In this document: piece by piece, positions 37,081 through 45,715 of the stretch
Layout of the letters: each line of letters opens with the position of its first letter
Position numbering within the stretch: position 1 is the stretch's first letter
DNA from: Bauldia litoralis
GTDB taxonomy: Bacteria; Pseudomonadota; Alphaproteobacteria; Rhizobiales; Kaistiaceae
DNA: 55,266 bases
Direction: 5' to 3'
Assembly: GCA_945882315.1 (NCBI GenBank)
Contig: CAMCWB010000020.1
Location: forward strand, 1-55,266
Notes under the pieces: generated by a model
What the model saw: the letters and a program-made list of their open reading frames with translations, nothing else
What the model was told of the DNA's origin: nothing
Database searches by the model: none
Position numbers and translations under genes: made by a program

Positions 37081-38109
37081 TTGCAGTTCGGGATTTTTGG
37101 TGGGGCGGCCGCGCGTCTGGTCCACATCACCAACGAGAGGCAGGTCTACACCGCCTTCACCGATTATGTCTGCGAGGCGGAAGAGCTCGGCTTCAAAAGC
37201 TTCTTCATCGCCGAGCATCATTTCTCCGGAATCTCGCAGATTTCGGCGGTGCTGAATTTCCTCTGCTTTCTGGCGGCGCGGACGAAGACCATGCGGCTTG
37301 GCACGGCGGTGAGCGTGCTCCCGTGGCACAATCCCGCCCTGCTCGTCGAGCAGGCGGCAACACTCGACCTTCTCTCCGGTGGCCGTCTCGATCTCGGCCT
37401 CGGGCGGGGCTACCGGCGGAGCGAGTTCGAGGGCTTCTGCATCCCCTTTGAGGAAGCCGACGCACGCTACAACGAATGTCTCGACTTCATCCGCAAGGCG
37501 TGGACCACCAAGGGCCGCTTCTCGCATCACGGCACGTATTGGAACTTCGATAACATCATCATCGAGCCGTCGCCCCTGCAGGTTCCGCATCCGCCCTTCT
37601 GGGTCGGCGCCGGAAGCCCGCAGAGCCTCCGCGCCGCGGCAGCGCAGGACTTCAACATCCTCCTCGACCAGATCGCCGTGCCTGCGGTGATCGGCGAGCG
37701 CCTCCAGATCTACAAGGCGGCGGTCGAAGAGGCGGGCGGCGTCTATCACCCGCATCGCGTCGGTGTGACCCGCGCCTTCCATCTGGCGACCAACCAGCAT
37801 GAACGCGACCTGGCTTGCGAGCATCGCGCCGCCTTCCTGCTCAAGGCGGCCGAACTGCAGAGGGACACGAAAAAGCAGTCGAGCCTTGGCCTGCCGACCT
37901 CGATGGAAGAGATCCGCGATGCGACCGAGAAAGCCGCGCTGATCGGCAAGCCCGACGAGATCATCCGGCGGATCGAGGAATTGCAGGCGCTTGGCGTCGA
38001 ATACATCATGATGATGGACGTCGCGCTGTCGCACGGCGCGCTGCGGACCTTCGCCCGCGAAGTGATGCCGCACTTCGCGGATCAGAAGGCCGTGGCTTCG
38101 GCCGCCTGA
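37081..38109 (+). CDS. LLM-class flavin-dependent monooxygenase
   Basis: 342-residue luciferase-like TIM-barrel enzyme using FMN or F420 to oxidise an unknown substrate. Family segments are FFIAEHHFSG, MRLGTAVSVLPWHNP, GRLDLGLGRGYRRSEFEGF and the C-terminal ALIGKPDEIIRRIEELQALG. The start is TTG 37081, chosen because GGGAGG stands at the right distance and the protein then begins MQFGIFGG as in the family. It is convergent with an intact LysR gene, which may or may not control it. Confidence 0.85.
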   Translation: MQFGIFGGAAARLVHITNERQVYTAFTDYVCEAEELGFKSFFIAEHHFSGISQISAVLNFLCFLAARTKTMRLGTAVSVLPWHNPALLVEQAATLDLLSGGRLDLGLGRGYRRSEFEGFCIPFEEADARYNECLDFIRKAWTTKGRFSHHGTYWNFDNIIIEPSPLQVPHPPFWVGAGSPQSLRAAAAQDFNILLDQIAVPAVIGERLQIYKAAVEEAGGVYHPHRVGVTRAFHLATNQHERDLACEHRAAFLLKAAELQRDTKKQSSLGLPTSMEEIRDATEKAALIGKPDEIIRRIEELQALGVEYIMMMDVALSHGALRTFAREVMPHFADQKAVASAA

Positions 38110-38149
38110 CCGATACGATACCGCGCGGGCAATCGGGAATAAGCGAGCG

Positions 38150-39100
38150 CTATCGCATTGCCGGGCGCCGCGCCGGCGCATTCCTTGCCCGTCGCCACCC
38201 GTCGCTCATGGCGCGCGCCTCGGCCTCGATCAGCGCGAGAAAGACCGCACCGGCCGGCGACAGCGGGCGGCGCGCTGGTTCGATCAGAACGAGGTCGAGA
38301 TCGAGCGCCGGATCGACGATGGGATTGATCGTGAACTCTCGCGTCTCGGCATCGAAGGGCATGACGATCGCGGGCAGGATCGTGACCCATTCCGATCTGG
38401 CGACGAGATCGAGGGTCCCGAACACCGAGTCGAGTTCGAGCAATCTTTCGATCCTGACGGTGTTCGTCGTGCAGTAGGTCTCCAGGATGTTGCGCCGGGT
38501 ATTGGATTTGTTCGGCAGCGCCAGCTTGATCGGCCCGAGTTCGGCAAGGCGCACGGGGTCGCCATGCCGAAGCGGCGATTTTGGACAGGAAATGAGAAGC
38601 TCGGGCGCCTGCAGGATCAGGCGGCTGCGGATGCCCGTCGTGCCCGGAAAGGCCGGCACGATCGCGAAGTCGATCGCCTCGGCCTGAGCCATCTCGGTCA
38701 ATGTCGAGCTGAAGCCTTCGACGACCCGGACGACGACATTCGGATGCGTGTCGAGGAATTTTGCGAGCGCAGGAGCAAGCGCCGACTTGGCGAAGGTCGG
38801 CATCATGCCAAAGACGAGTTCGCCCTCGAAGCCCTTCGAATAGCTCTCCAGGACCTGGCCGGCCGAGCGGTGCGCCCGCAGCATCTCGATGCAATGGCGA
38901 TATAAATTATCGGCGGCCGGCGTCGGGATGATCCGTCCGCCTTCCCGTAGGAACAGCTTCGTCCCGAAGGCCTGTTCGAGGCTTCGGACATGCTGCGAAA
39001 CACCGGACTGGGTCGCGTTTTCGCGCGCCGCCGCCGCTGTGAACGACCGCTCCTCATAGGCGGCAACGAAGAATTCTATGTCGCGTAGACTTCCGGCCAT
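38150..39100 (-). CDS. LysR-family transcriptional regulator
   Basis: 316-residue regulator. The N-terminal winged helix is complete: LRDIEFFVAAYEERSFTAAA, then QSGVSQHVRSLEQAFGTKLF. The effector-binding domain follows (about 90-300) with FAIVPAFPG and INPIVDPALDLDLVLIEP. It is a paralogue of the truncated remnant at 34241-34815. It is divergent from degP and convergent with the flavin monooxygenase. Effector unknown. Confidence 0.9.
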   Translation of the reverse strand: MAGSLRDIEFFVAAYEERSFTAAAARENATQSGVSQHVRSLEQAFGTKLFLREGGRIIPTPAADNLYRHCIEMLRAHRSAGQVLESYSKGFEGELVFGMMPTFAKSALAPALAKFLDTHPNVVVRVVEGFSSTLTEMAQAEAIDFAIVPAFPGTTGIRSRLILQAPELLISCPKSPLRHGDPVRLAELGPIKLALPNKSNTRRNILETYCTTNTVRIERLLELDSVFGTLDLVARSEWVTILPAIVMPFDAETREFTINPIVDPALDLDLVLIEPARRPLSPAGAVFLALIEAEARAMSDGWRRARNAPARRPAMR

Positions 39101-39234
39101 GGGTGGCTCGCATCAAATCAGGGCACGGATGATTGCACGGCAAGGCGTGCTTCGGCCAACGCTCCGCAGGCGAGGCCCCAAATGGGTAAAGGAGCGATCC
39201 CGCTCTTCCGCTTGCCCCAGCGCCGCCCTATTTG

Positions 39235-40686
39235 ATGTACCATCTCCTCGCGACGCGAATTTCAGGGCTTTTCTCAATGATTCCTGCCGGTCGGTTGGCA
39301 CTTATCGCGGTCGCTTTTCTTGCGGCCTTCGCAACGCTTGGCGAGGCTCAGGAGCGGCGTGTGCCGGACTCGCCCGCCGAGGTGAAACTTTCCTTCGCGC
39401 CGATCGTGAAGCGGGTCGCGCCGGCGGTGGTCAACGTTTACGCCTCGCGCACCGTCGAGCAGCGCATCTCGCCTTTCCTCAACGATCCCTTCTTCAAACG
39501 TTTCTTCGGCGACATGGGCGCCGGGCCGAGCCGCCAGCGGGTCCAGCAGTCGCTGGGTTCCGGCGTGATCATCGACGCCTCCGGCATCCTCGTCACCAAC
39601 AACCACGTCATCGAGAATGCCGATGCGATCAAGGTGACGCTGTCCGACCGTCGCGAATATGATTGCGACATCATCCTCAAGGACGAGCGCACCGATCTTG
39701 CAGTGCTCCAGATCAAAGGCGGCGCCGGCAACTTCCCCTTCCTCGAATTTGCCAATTCCGACGAGGTCGAGGTGGGCGACCTGGTCCTCGCCATCGGCGA
39801 TCCCTTCGGCGTCGGCCAGACGGTCACCAACGGCATCGTCTCGGCGCTGGCGCGCACCCAGATCGGCATCTCCGATTACCAGTTCTTCATCCAGACCGAC
39901 GCTGCCATCAATCCCGGTAATTCCGGCGGCGCGCTGATCGACATGGACGGAACGCTTGTCGGCATCAACACGGCGATCTTCTCGCGCTCCGGCGGTTCGA
40001 ACGGCATCGGTTTCGCGATCCCGTCCAACATGGTCCGCGTCGTCGCGGAATCGGCGAAGGATGGCGGCCATGTCCGGCTGCCCTGGATCGGCGCCCAATT
40101 CCAGGAGGTGACGGCGGACATTGCCGAAGGCCTCGGCATCGACCGGCCGCGCGGCGCGCTGGTCGCCGAGATCGATCCGGACAGCCCCGCGGCTGTGGCG
40201 AAGATCGCCACCGGCGATCTGGTCATCTCGGTCGACGGCGTCGAGACCGACGATCCGAAAAGCCTCAACTACCGTTTGGCCACCAAAGGCATCGGCGCGA
40301 CCGTCAAGGTCGGCATCATCCGCGCCGGCAAGGAATATCAGGCGACGCTGGCGCTGGAAGCCGCGCCCGAGACGGTGCCGCGCGACGAAGTCGAGATCAC
40401 CAGCGGCTCGCCCTTCGCCGGCGCGACCGTGCTCAACCTTTCGCCGGCCGTCGCGGAGGAGCTTGCCTATCCGGGTAAGCCGAGCGGCGTAGTCATCAAG
40501 TCTGTGGCTGATGATTCCGCCGCCGCGCGGATCGGCCTGCGGCGCGGCGATGTCATCGTCGAGCTGAACGGCCTCGCCATAGAGTCGACCCATCAGCTCG
40601 TCGGCGCGACGGCGCAGCAGGCCGGCATCTGGGACATGGCGATCGAGCGCGGCGGCCGCGTCGTCAAATCGCGGATCAGGGGCTGA
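39235..40686 (+). CDS. DegP/HtrA-type periplasmic serine protease
   Basis: About 483 residues. A signal sequence (ALIAVAFLAAFATLGEAQE) implies export. The trypsin-like domain has the triad His near 124 (NNHVIE), Asp near 154 (ERTDLAVL) and Ser near 230 (NPGNSGGAL). Two PDZ domains follow: about 275-365 (LPWIGAQFQEVT, VISVDGVETDD) and about 385-480 (GRRGDVIVELNG-like). The start may be ATG 39235 or ATG 39277; the latter gives a cleaner signal peptide. It probably degrades or chaperones misfolded envelope proteins. The specific DegP/DegQ assignment is not decided. Confidence 0.9.
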   Translation: MYHLLATRISGLFSMIPAGRLALIAVAFLAAFATLGEAQERRVPDSPAEVKLSFAPIVKRVAPAVVNVYASRTVEQRISPFLNDPFFKRFFGDMGAGPSRQRVQQSLGSGVIIDASGILVTNNHVIENADAIKVTLSDRREYDCDIILKDERTDLAVLQIKGGAGNFPFLEFANSDEVEVGDLVLAIGDPFGVGQTVTNGIVSALARTQIGISDYQFFIQTDAAINPGNSGGALIDMDGTLVGINTAIFSRSGGSNGIGFAIPSNMVRVVAESAKDGGHVRLPWIGAQFQEVTADIAEGLGIDRPRGALVAEIDPDSPAAVAKIATGDLVISVDGVETDDPKSLNYRLATKGIGATVKVGIIRAGKEYQATLALEAAPETVPRDEVEITSGSPFAGATVLNLSPAVAEELAYPGKPSGVVIKSVADDSAAARIGLRRGDVIVELNGLAIESTHQLVGATAQQAGIWDMAIERGGRVVKSRIRG

Positions 40687-40688
40687 GA

Positions 40689-40816
40689 AGCGAATGGCGA
40701 ATAGCGAGTAGTTTTGTGATGGAGCTCGAAATGAAAAGCTGTTGGCCGAAAAATGGTCCAAAGGGCCATCCAGGCCAGTGCGCCGGCTACTCGCTACTCG
40801 CTATTCGCTATTCGCT
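40689..40816. repeat. Palindromic element built of heptamers
   Basis: The left arm (40689-40711) is a run of 7-mers AGCGAAT, GGCGAAT, AGCGAGT. The right arm (40794-40816) is its inverted copy with 22 of 23 positions matching, and one extra heptamer (CTACTCG) lies at 40787-40793. The arms flank an 82-bp centre in the degP-rarA gap. The right arm, if translated upstream of rarA, gives the peptide YSLFAIR, which I recall from spurious proteins in many rhizobial annotations. It is probably a dispersed non-coding repeat. Confidence 0.7.
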
Positions 40817-40836
40817 GCGCTGCGGAGCTTAGCGCG

Positions 40837-42147
40837 ATGGCGTCGCTCTTCGAGGCGGCGGGACTTGAGAAGGCGGCGCCGCGCCCGCTTGCCGATCGGC
40901 TGCGGCCCGAACGCCTCGCCGACGTTGTCGGCCAGGACCACCTTCTCGGCCCCGATGGCGCGCTCACCCGGATGCTTGAATCCGGTTCGCTGGGTTCCCT
41001 CGTCTTCTGGGGCCCGCCCGGTACCGGCAAGACCACGGTTGCCAGACTGCTCGCGAGCGAGACCGATCTCCATTTCGAACAGATCTCTGCCGTCTTTACC
41101 GGCGTTGCCGACCTCAAGAAGGCCTTCGAGGCGGCCCGAGCCCGCCGCCAGACGGGGAAGGGCACGCTTCTCTTCGTCGACGAGATTCATCGCTTCAACC
41201 GCGCCCAGCAGGATTCTTTCCTGCCGGTGATGGAGGACGGCACGGTCACGCTGGTCGGCGCGACGACAGAGAATCCGTCCTTCGAGCTCAACGCCGCGCT
41301 CCTGTCGCGCGCCCGTGTGCTCGTCTTCAAACCGTTGGACGCGGATGCGGTCGAGCAGCTTCTATCCCGCGCCGAGGAAATCGAAGGACGTCCGCTGCCG
41401 CTTGATCCGGACGCCCGCGCCATGCTGATCGGCATGGCGGACCGCGATGGCCGCGCCTCGCTGACGCTCGCCGAGGAAGTCTGGCGCGCCGCGCGAGAAG
41501 GGGAGGTCTTCGATCCGACGGCCCTTCAGGGCGTCCTGCAGCGCCGGGCGCCGCTTTACGACAAGAGCCAGGACGGCCACTACAATCTGATCTCGGCTCT
41601 GCATAAAGCGGTGCGCGGCTCCGATCCCGACGCGGCGCTCTATTACCTCGCCCGCATGCTCGATGCCGGCGAACAGCCGCTCTATATCGGCCGCCGTCTG
41701 GTCCGTATGGCGATGGAGGATATCGGGCTCGCCGATCCGCAGGCGCTGGTCGTCGCCATCGCCGCCAAGGACGCCTACGATTATCTGGGCTCCCCCGAAG
41801 GCGAGCTGGCGCTTGCCGAGGCGGCCGTCTATCTCGCCACCGCGCCGAAATCGATCGCCGTCTATTCCGCCTTCGGCGCGGCGATGCGCGTCGCCAAGGA
41901 GCGCGGCTCGCTGGTGCCGCCGAAGACCATCCTCAACGCGCCGACCAAGCTGATGAAATCGGAAGGCTACGGCTCCGGCTACCGCTACGATCCCGACGAG
42001 CCGGACTCATTCTCCGGCCAGGATTACTTTCCCGAAGCCCTCGGCCGCCAGACCTTCTACGATCCGCCCGACCGCGGCTTCGAACGCGAGATCCGCAAAC
42101 GCCTCGATTATTGGGCCAAGCTCCGCAAGGAGCGGGGCGGGGGATAG
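40837..42147 (+). CDS. rarA: Replication-associated recombination protein A (RarA/MgsA)
   Basis: 436-residue AAA+ ATPase acting at stalled replication forks with SSB. Walker A GPPGTGKTT starts near residue 59. Walker B LLFVDEIHRFN lies near 112. GATTENPSFELNAALLSRA is sensor 1 and the arginine-finger region. The C-terminal tetramerisation domain includes GRRLVRMAMEDIGLADP. The frame is open further upstream through the heptamer repeat, but ATG 40837 follows CGGAG and gives the conserved MASLFEAAG. Confidence 0.93.
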   Translation: MASLFEAAGLEKAAPRPLADRLRPERLADVVGQDHLLGPDGALTRMLESGSLGSLVFWGPPGTGKTTVARLLASETDLHFEQISAVFTGVADLKKAFEAARARRQTGKGTLLFVDEIHRFNRAQQDSFLPVMEDGTVTLVGATTENPSFELNAALLSRARVLVFKPLDADAVEQLLSRAEEIEGRPLPLDPDARAMLIGMADRDGRASLTLAEEVWRAAREGEVFDPTALQGVLQRRAPLYDKSQDGHYNLISALHKAVRGSDPDAALYYLARMLDAGEQPLYIGRRLVRMAMEDIGLADPQALVVAIAAKDAYDYLGSPEGELALAEAAVYLATAPKSIAVYSAFGAAMRVAKERGSLVPPKTILNAPTKLMKSEGYGSGYRYDPDEPDSFSGQDYFPEALGRQTFYDPPDRGFEREIRKRLDYWAKLRKERGGG

Positions 42148-42212
42148 CCTCTCGCCAAGCCGATGCCGGCTTGAGTATTCTCCGCCTAGAGGCACGCCGG
42201 AGATTTGGGGAA

Positions 42213-42854
42213 ATGAACATGCACGGAGTCTTCCGCCTTTGCGGGGCATTCATTCTCGGCGTGGCAGTCGCCGCCGTTGCGATCGGTGACGCGCAGGCTG
42301 CCACGGCTGTCGGCAAGGTCAGCCGGCTCGTCGGCTCCGCCGAGACGACGACGGAGGGCAAGACGCAGGCGCTCGCATCGGGCACGGTGATCCATATGGA
42401 CGACCTGATCTCGACGAGCGCGGCCGCCCGCCTGGAGATCGGCTTCGACGACGGGTCGACGCTTCGGGTCGGCGAGAAGGCGAGCGTCAGGATCGACCGC
42501 TTCGTCTATTAGCCGGAAGGATCGACGAACCTGCTCCAACTCGCGGTCGAGGGGCCATTCCGCTTCATCTCGGGCAAGCTCACCAAGATCGCCGGCAACG
42601 AAGCGAGCGTGACGACGCCCTTCGCCGTGATCGGCATCCGCGGCACCGATTTCTGGAGTGGGCCGATCGACGGCGCCTTCGGCGTGTTGCTGCTGGAGGG
42701 CGCGGTGTCGGTCACCAACACTGCCGGAACGGTCTCGCTTACGGTGCCCGGCCAAGGCACCAATCTGACAGGCCCCGATCAGGCGCCAGGCGCGGTGACG
42801 ATCTGGCCGCAGGACAAGGCCGACCGGGCGCTGGCGACAGTCGCGTTCCCGTAA
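42213..42854 (+). pseudogene. FecR-domain secreted protein, interrupted by TAG
   Basis: The frame starts at ATG 42213 (or 42219) after GGAGATTTGGGGA with a clear signal peptide (CGAFILGVAVAAVAIGDAQA). The FecR domain follows: GKVSRLVGSAETTTEGK, then LEIGFDDGSTLRVGEKASV. TAG at 42510-42512 (codon 100) stops it. The same frame then continues the same domain: PEGSTNLLQLAVEGPFRFIS, then TTPFAVIGIRGTDFWSGPI, to TAA at 42854. A single CAG-to-TAG change would explain it. Many intact genes here end in TAG (secE, rplK, rpoB, rpsN, pccB), so TAG is a real stop in this organism. Such proteins bind or present periplasmic ligands; function is unknown. Confidence 0.8.
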
Positions 42855-42931
42855 CCGCTGACTACCGCTTTCCATGGAGTGTTTTCGCGAAGTAGACAGG
42901 CGGACAAAAGTTGCTTCTAGGGAAAGGCTCG

Positions 42932-43108
42932 ATGATGTCGAAGGCCGATACCAACTTGCTCGATGAGACAACCTACCTTCTACGCTCGCCGGAGAATGCC
43001 CGTCGCCTGCTTGCTGCGCTCCATGGAGACCGCAAAAAGGATCGCGTGTTCGCGGATATCGATGAACTCCGCTCGGAACTTGGTCGTGGCGCACGAGGTG
43101 CTGAGTAA
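42932..43108 (+). CDS. Phd/YefM-like antitoxin, short form or fragment
   Basis: 58 residues from ATG 42932 (AGGGAAAGG upstream); an in-frame TTG at 42911 is possible. The stretch LLDETTYLLRSPENARRLLA matches the toxin-neutralising C-terminal half of Phd/YefM antitoxins, and VFADIDELRSELG is a common tail. The usual N-terminal DNA-binding half (about 45 residues) is missing and no RelE/YoeB-type toxin is adjacent. It is either a decayed antitoxin or a stand-alone short form. Confidence 0.55.
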   Translation: MMSKADTNLLDETTYLLRSPENARRLLAALHGDRKKDRVFADIDELRSELGRGARGAE

Positions 43109-43152
43109 GTTGAAGCTTCGGCATCGTTATCTGCGGAGATAAAGGGCGCGGC

Positions 43153-43617
43153 ATGATCTACTTCGCCTACGGCCCCGACCTTAACCCCGGCCAGATCGCG
43201 CAGCGCGCGCCGGGACATCGGAGCCTTGGCGTCGCGCGGCTTGCCGATCACTGGTTCGCCTTTCCGCGCTATTCGCCGGGCGATCGGTCGGCGGTGATCG
43301 GACTGGTCGACGCTCCGGGCAGTATCGTCTGGGGTTTGCTTTACGACATTCCAGAAGAGGACATTCCGATCCTCAATCATCTCCACAGCTTCGTCGCCGG
43401 CGGACCGGTCGAGCTCAACGACCACGTCCTGAAGCCGGTCATGGTCCTGCGGCCCCACCACACGCAACCGGTCGCCGCCGAGGCCTACGTGCCGGTGCCG
43501 GATGGCCGGAAAGCCCTGCCGTCCGCCGCCTATCTTGCCGGAATTATCGAGGGCGCCCGCTATCATGGTCTGCCGAGGGCCTATCTGGCAGCCCTGCAAA
43601 GCGTCCGCACATCCTGA
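43153..43617 (+). CDS. Gamma-glutamylcyclotransferase-like protein, degenerate
   Basis: 154 residues with the cyclotransferase (AIG2-like/GGCT) fold. It opens MIYFAYGPDLNPGQIAQRAP and contains IVWGLLYDIPEEDIPILNHL. Compared with the paralogue 69 nt downstream, the substrate loop YGSNL has become YGPDL. The catalytic Glu of LDAREG is lost: the aligned stretch reads LNHLHSF. It is therefore probably not an active cyclotransferase. The frame is intact, so it may have a binding role or be decaying. Confidence 0.75.
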   Translation: MIYFAYGPDLNPGQIAQRAPGHRSLGVARLADHWFAFPRYSPGDRSAVIGLVDAPGSIVWGLLYDIPEEDIPILNHLHSFVAGGPVELNDHVLKPVMVLRPHHTQPVAAEAYVPVPDGRKALPSAAYLAGIIEGARYHGLPRAYLAALQSVRTS

Positions 43618-43686
43618 TCTTTCGCCGGAGGCGCGGAACCGCTACGGTCGCTGACAGGTGCGGTTCGGTAAGCGGGGGCTGGCCGG

Positions 43687-44157
43687 TTGATCTATTTCGC
43701 CTACGGGTCGAATCTCGACCAAGCACAGATGGCACATCGCTGCCCGAACGCCAGGCTGATCGGCGCGGCGCAGCTGACCGACCACAGGATCTGCTTCCCC
43801 CGGAGGTCGCCGGTGCGGGGCTGCGCTGTGGCCAGTGTCGAGCCGCATGCCGGCACGACCGTCTGGGGCGTCATGTATGAAATGACGGCCGACGATCTTG
43901 CCCGTCTCGATGCCCGCGAGGGTTACGACCCGGTCAACCTGAAAGCCGTCAACCGTTACGACCGGGTCGAGATCGTCATCGAGCGGCTGCGCGGCGAACC
44001 GGTCCAGGCGGTGACCTATATCGCGCTGCCCGAGCCCCAGCCGGGCCTGCCTTCGCTGGAATATATGAAGCACATCATCGACGGCGCGGTTGCCCATAGC
44101 TTCCCCGAAGACTACGTCTCGACGCTGAAGGCATTTCCCGTCGATACCGAGGTCTGA
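43687..44157 (+). CDS. Gamma-glutamylcyclotransferase family protein
   Basis: 156 residues. The family loop YGSNLDQAQM is at 6-15. VWGVMYEMTADDLARLDARE carries the catalytic Glu within LDAREGY. The C-terminal half (YIALPEPQPGLPSLEYMKHI) resembles human GGCT. The enzyme would cleave gamma-glutamyl-amino acids to 5-oxoproline and a free amino acid. The start is TTG 43687, giving MIYFAYG as in the upstream paralogue. The two genes form a tandem duplication. Confidence 0.82.
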   Translation: MIYFAYGSNLDQAQMAHRCPNARLIGAAQLTDHRICFPRRSPVRGCAVASVEPHAGTTVWGVMYEMTADDLARLDAREGYDPVNLKAVNRYDRVEIVIERLRGEPVQAVTYIALPEPQPGLPSLEYMKHIIDGAVAHSFPEDYVSTLKAFPVDTEV

Positions 44158-44202
44158 TCGATTGCCGTACAGCGCTGCGGTCGGCCTCGCGGAGCCGCGA
44201 TC

Positions 44203-44586
44203 ATGATCCAGACCCTGCTCGTCTTCCTCGGTGGTGGCCTCGGCGCTGCCGGCCGTCACGGCGTCAACATCGCCGCGGCAAAGGTCTTCGGCGCTGGCTT
44301 CCCGGCGGGCACGATGCTCATCAACATCGCCGGTTCCTTCGCGATGGGGCTGGCCGCCGCCTGGTTCGCCTTTCGAGCCGGGAGCGAGCTGTCGCAGCAT
44401 GCCCGGCTTTTCCTGACCACCGGCATTCTCGGCGGTTTCACCACCTTTTCCGCCTTCTCGCTCGATGCAGCCCTCCTCTGGGAGCGCGGCGAGACCTTTG
44501 CCGCCGCTACCTATGTGCTTGGTTCGGTTATTCTTTCGATCCTCGGCCTGTTTGCCGGACTTGCCCTCGTCAGGTCGCTCTCCTGA
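44203..44586 (+). CDS. crcB: Fluoride ion transporter CrcB
   Basis: 127-residue small membrane protein with four hydrophobic helices, forming dual-topology dimeric fluoride channels in the inner membrane. GGGLGAAGRHGVN is the conserved N-terminal motif, with TMLINIAGSFAMGL and TTGILGGFTTFSAFSLD also diagnostic. No fluoride riboswitch was recognised in the 45 nt upstream. Confidence 0.92.
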   Translation: MIQTLLVFLGGGLGAAGRHGVNIAAAKVFGAGFPAGTMLINIAGSFAMGLAAAWFAFRAGSELSQHARLFLTTGILGGFTTFSAFSLDAALLWERGETFAAATYVLGSVILSILGLFAGLALVRSLS

Positions 44587-44590
44587 TGTT

Positions 44591-45715
44591 ATGACCTCGG
44601 ATCAACCGAGCCCCCTGAGCATGTCGAGCGTCGAAACCAGAACCGTCGAGCCGGATGAAGCCGGCATGCGCCTTGACCGCTGGTTCAAGGCGCATTTCCC
44701 CGAACTGTCCTTCGGTCATCTGCAGAAGCTGGTGCGTTCCGGCCAGGTGCGCGTCGATGGCGGCCGCGTCAAGACCAGCGCCCGCCTCGAGGCAGGCCAG
44801 GCGGTCCGCGTGCCGCCGCTGACGCGCTTTGCAGCGCCAGATGAGCCGGAGGACCCGGAGTCCGACGAGGCGTCGTCCGATGAGCCCCGTTCGGGGAAGA
44901 GGACTGCAGGCGGGACGGCGTGGGTGCCGCTGGCGCGGGCATCCGGAAAGCCACTGAAGCCGGGCGTCGCCAACGACGCCGACTTCCTGCGTTCGATCAT
45001 CCTCTATGAGGACGAGCAGGTCTTTGTCTTCAACAAGCCAGCCGGTCTCGCCGTGCAGGGCGGCTCCGGGCTGACCACGCATGTCGACGCCATGCTCGAA
45101 GCCTTCCGCGACCGCAAGGACCAGAAGCCGCGCCTCGTCCATCGCCTCGACCGCGAGACCGCGGGCGTCCTCGTCGTCGCCCGCACGCGGCTCGCCGCCT
45201 CGAAGCTCGCCGAATCCTTCCGCAAGCGCTCGACCCGCAAGATCTACTGGGCGCTGGTCAAAGGCGTGCCGAAGCCCCATCAGGGCCGCGTCTCGACCTG
45301 GCTCGCACGCGGTGAGGGAGAGGAGAGCGAGCGCATGACGGTCGCCCGCCACGGCGACGAGGATGCCAGCCACGCCGTTTCCCTTTATTCGGTCGTCGAG
45401 AAGGCCGGCCAGAAGCTCGCCTGGCTGACCATGCGTCCGGTCACCGGCCGCACCCACCAGCTCCGGGCCCATGCCGCCCATATCGGCCACCCGATCATCG
45501 GCGATCCGAAATATTTCGACGCCGACACCAACTGGGATTTTCCCGGCGGCATGCAGAACCGGCTGCATCTCCACGCCCGCCGCATCGTCATGCCGCATCC
45601 GGCCGGCGGCACCATCGACGTGACCGCGCCGCTGCCGCTCCACATGCAGCAGAGCTGGAACCTGCTCGGCTTCGATACCGACATCGCCTCCGAGCCGGAC
45701 GAGAAAGCAGAATGA
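44591..45715 (+). CDS. RluA-family 23S rRNA pseudouridine synthase
   Basis: 374 residues (ATG 44591; ATG 44621 is an alternative start). An S4 RNA-binding domain comes first: RLDRWFKAHFPELSFGHLQK, RSGQVRVDGGR. A charged linker (about 80-125) follows. The catalytic domain has RLVHRLDRETAGVLV with the nucleophile Asp187, and RPVTGRTHQLRAHAAHIGHP. The S4 plus RluA layout fits RluC (23S 955/2504/2580) or RluD; which one is not decided. Its stop overlaps the next start (ATGA). Confidence 0.88.
   Translation: MTSDQPSPLSMSSVETRTVEPDEAGMRLDRWFKAHFPELSFGHLQKLVRSGQVRVDGGRVKTSARLEAGQAVRVPPLTRFAAPDEPEDPESDEASSDEPRSGKRTAGGTAWVPLARASGKPLKPGVANDADFLRSIILYEDEQVFVFNKPAGLAVQGGSGLTTHVDAMLEAFRDRKDQKPRLVHRLDRETAGVLVVARTRLAASKLAESFRKRSTRKIYWALVKGVPKPHQGRVSTWLARGEGEESERMTVARHGDEDASHAVSLYSVVEKAGQKLAWLTMRPVTGRTHQLRAHAAHIGHPIIGDPKYFDADTNWDFPGGMQNRLHLHARRIVMPHPAGGTIDVTAPLPLHMQQSWNLLGFDTDIASEPDEKAE

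Noticed and set aside
40753-40836. N-terminal extension of rarA containing YSLFAIR
   Set aside because: It is translation of the heptamer repeat; the conserved protein starts at ATG 40837.
44158-44202. Fluoride riboswitch before crcB
   Set aside because: The 45-nt gap is too short and lacks the pseudoknot-forming motifs.
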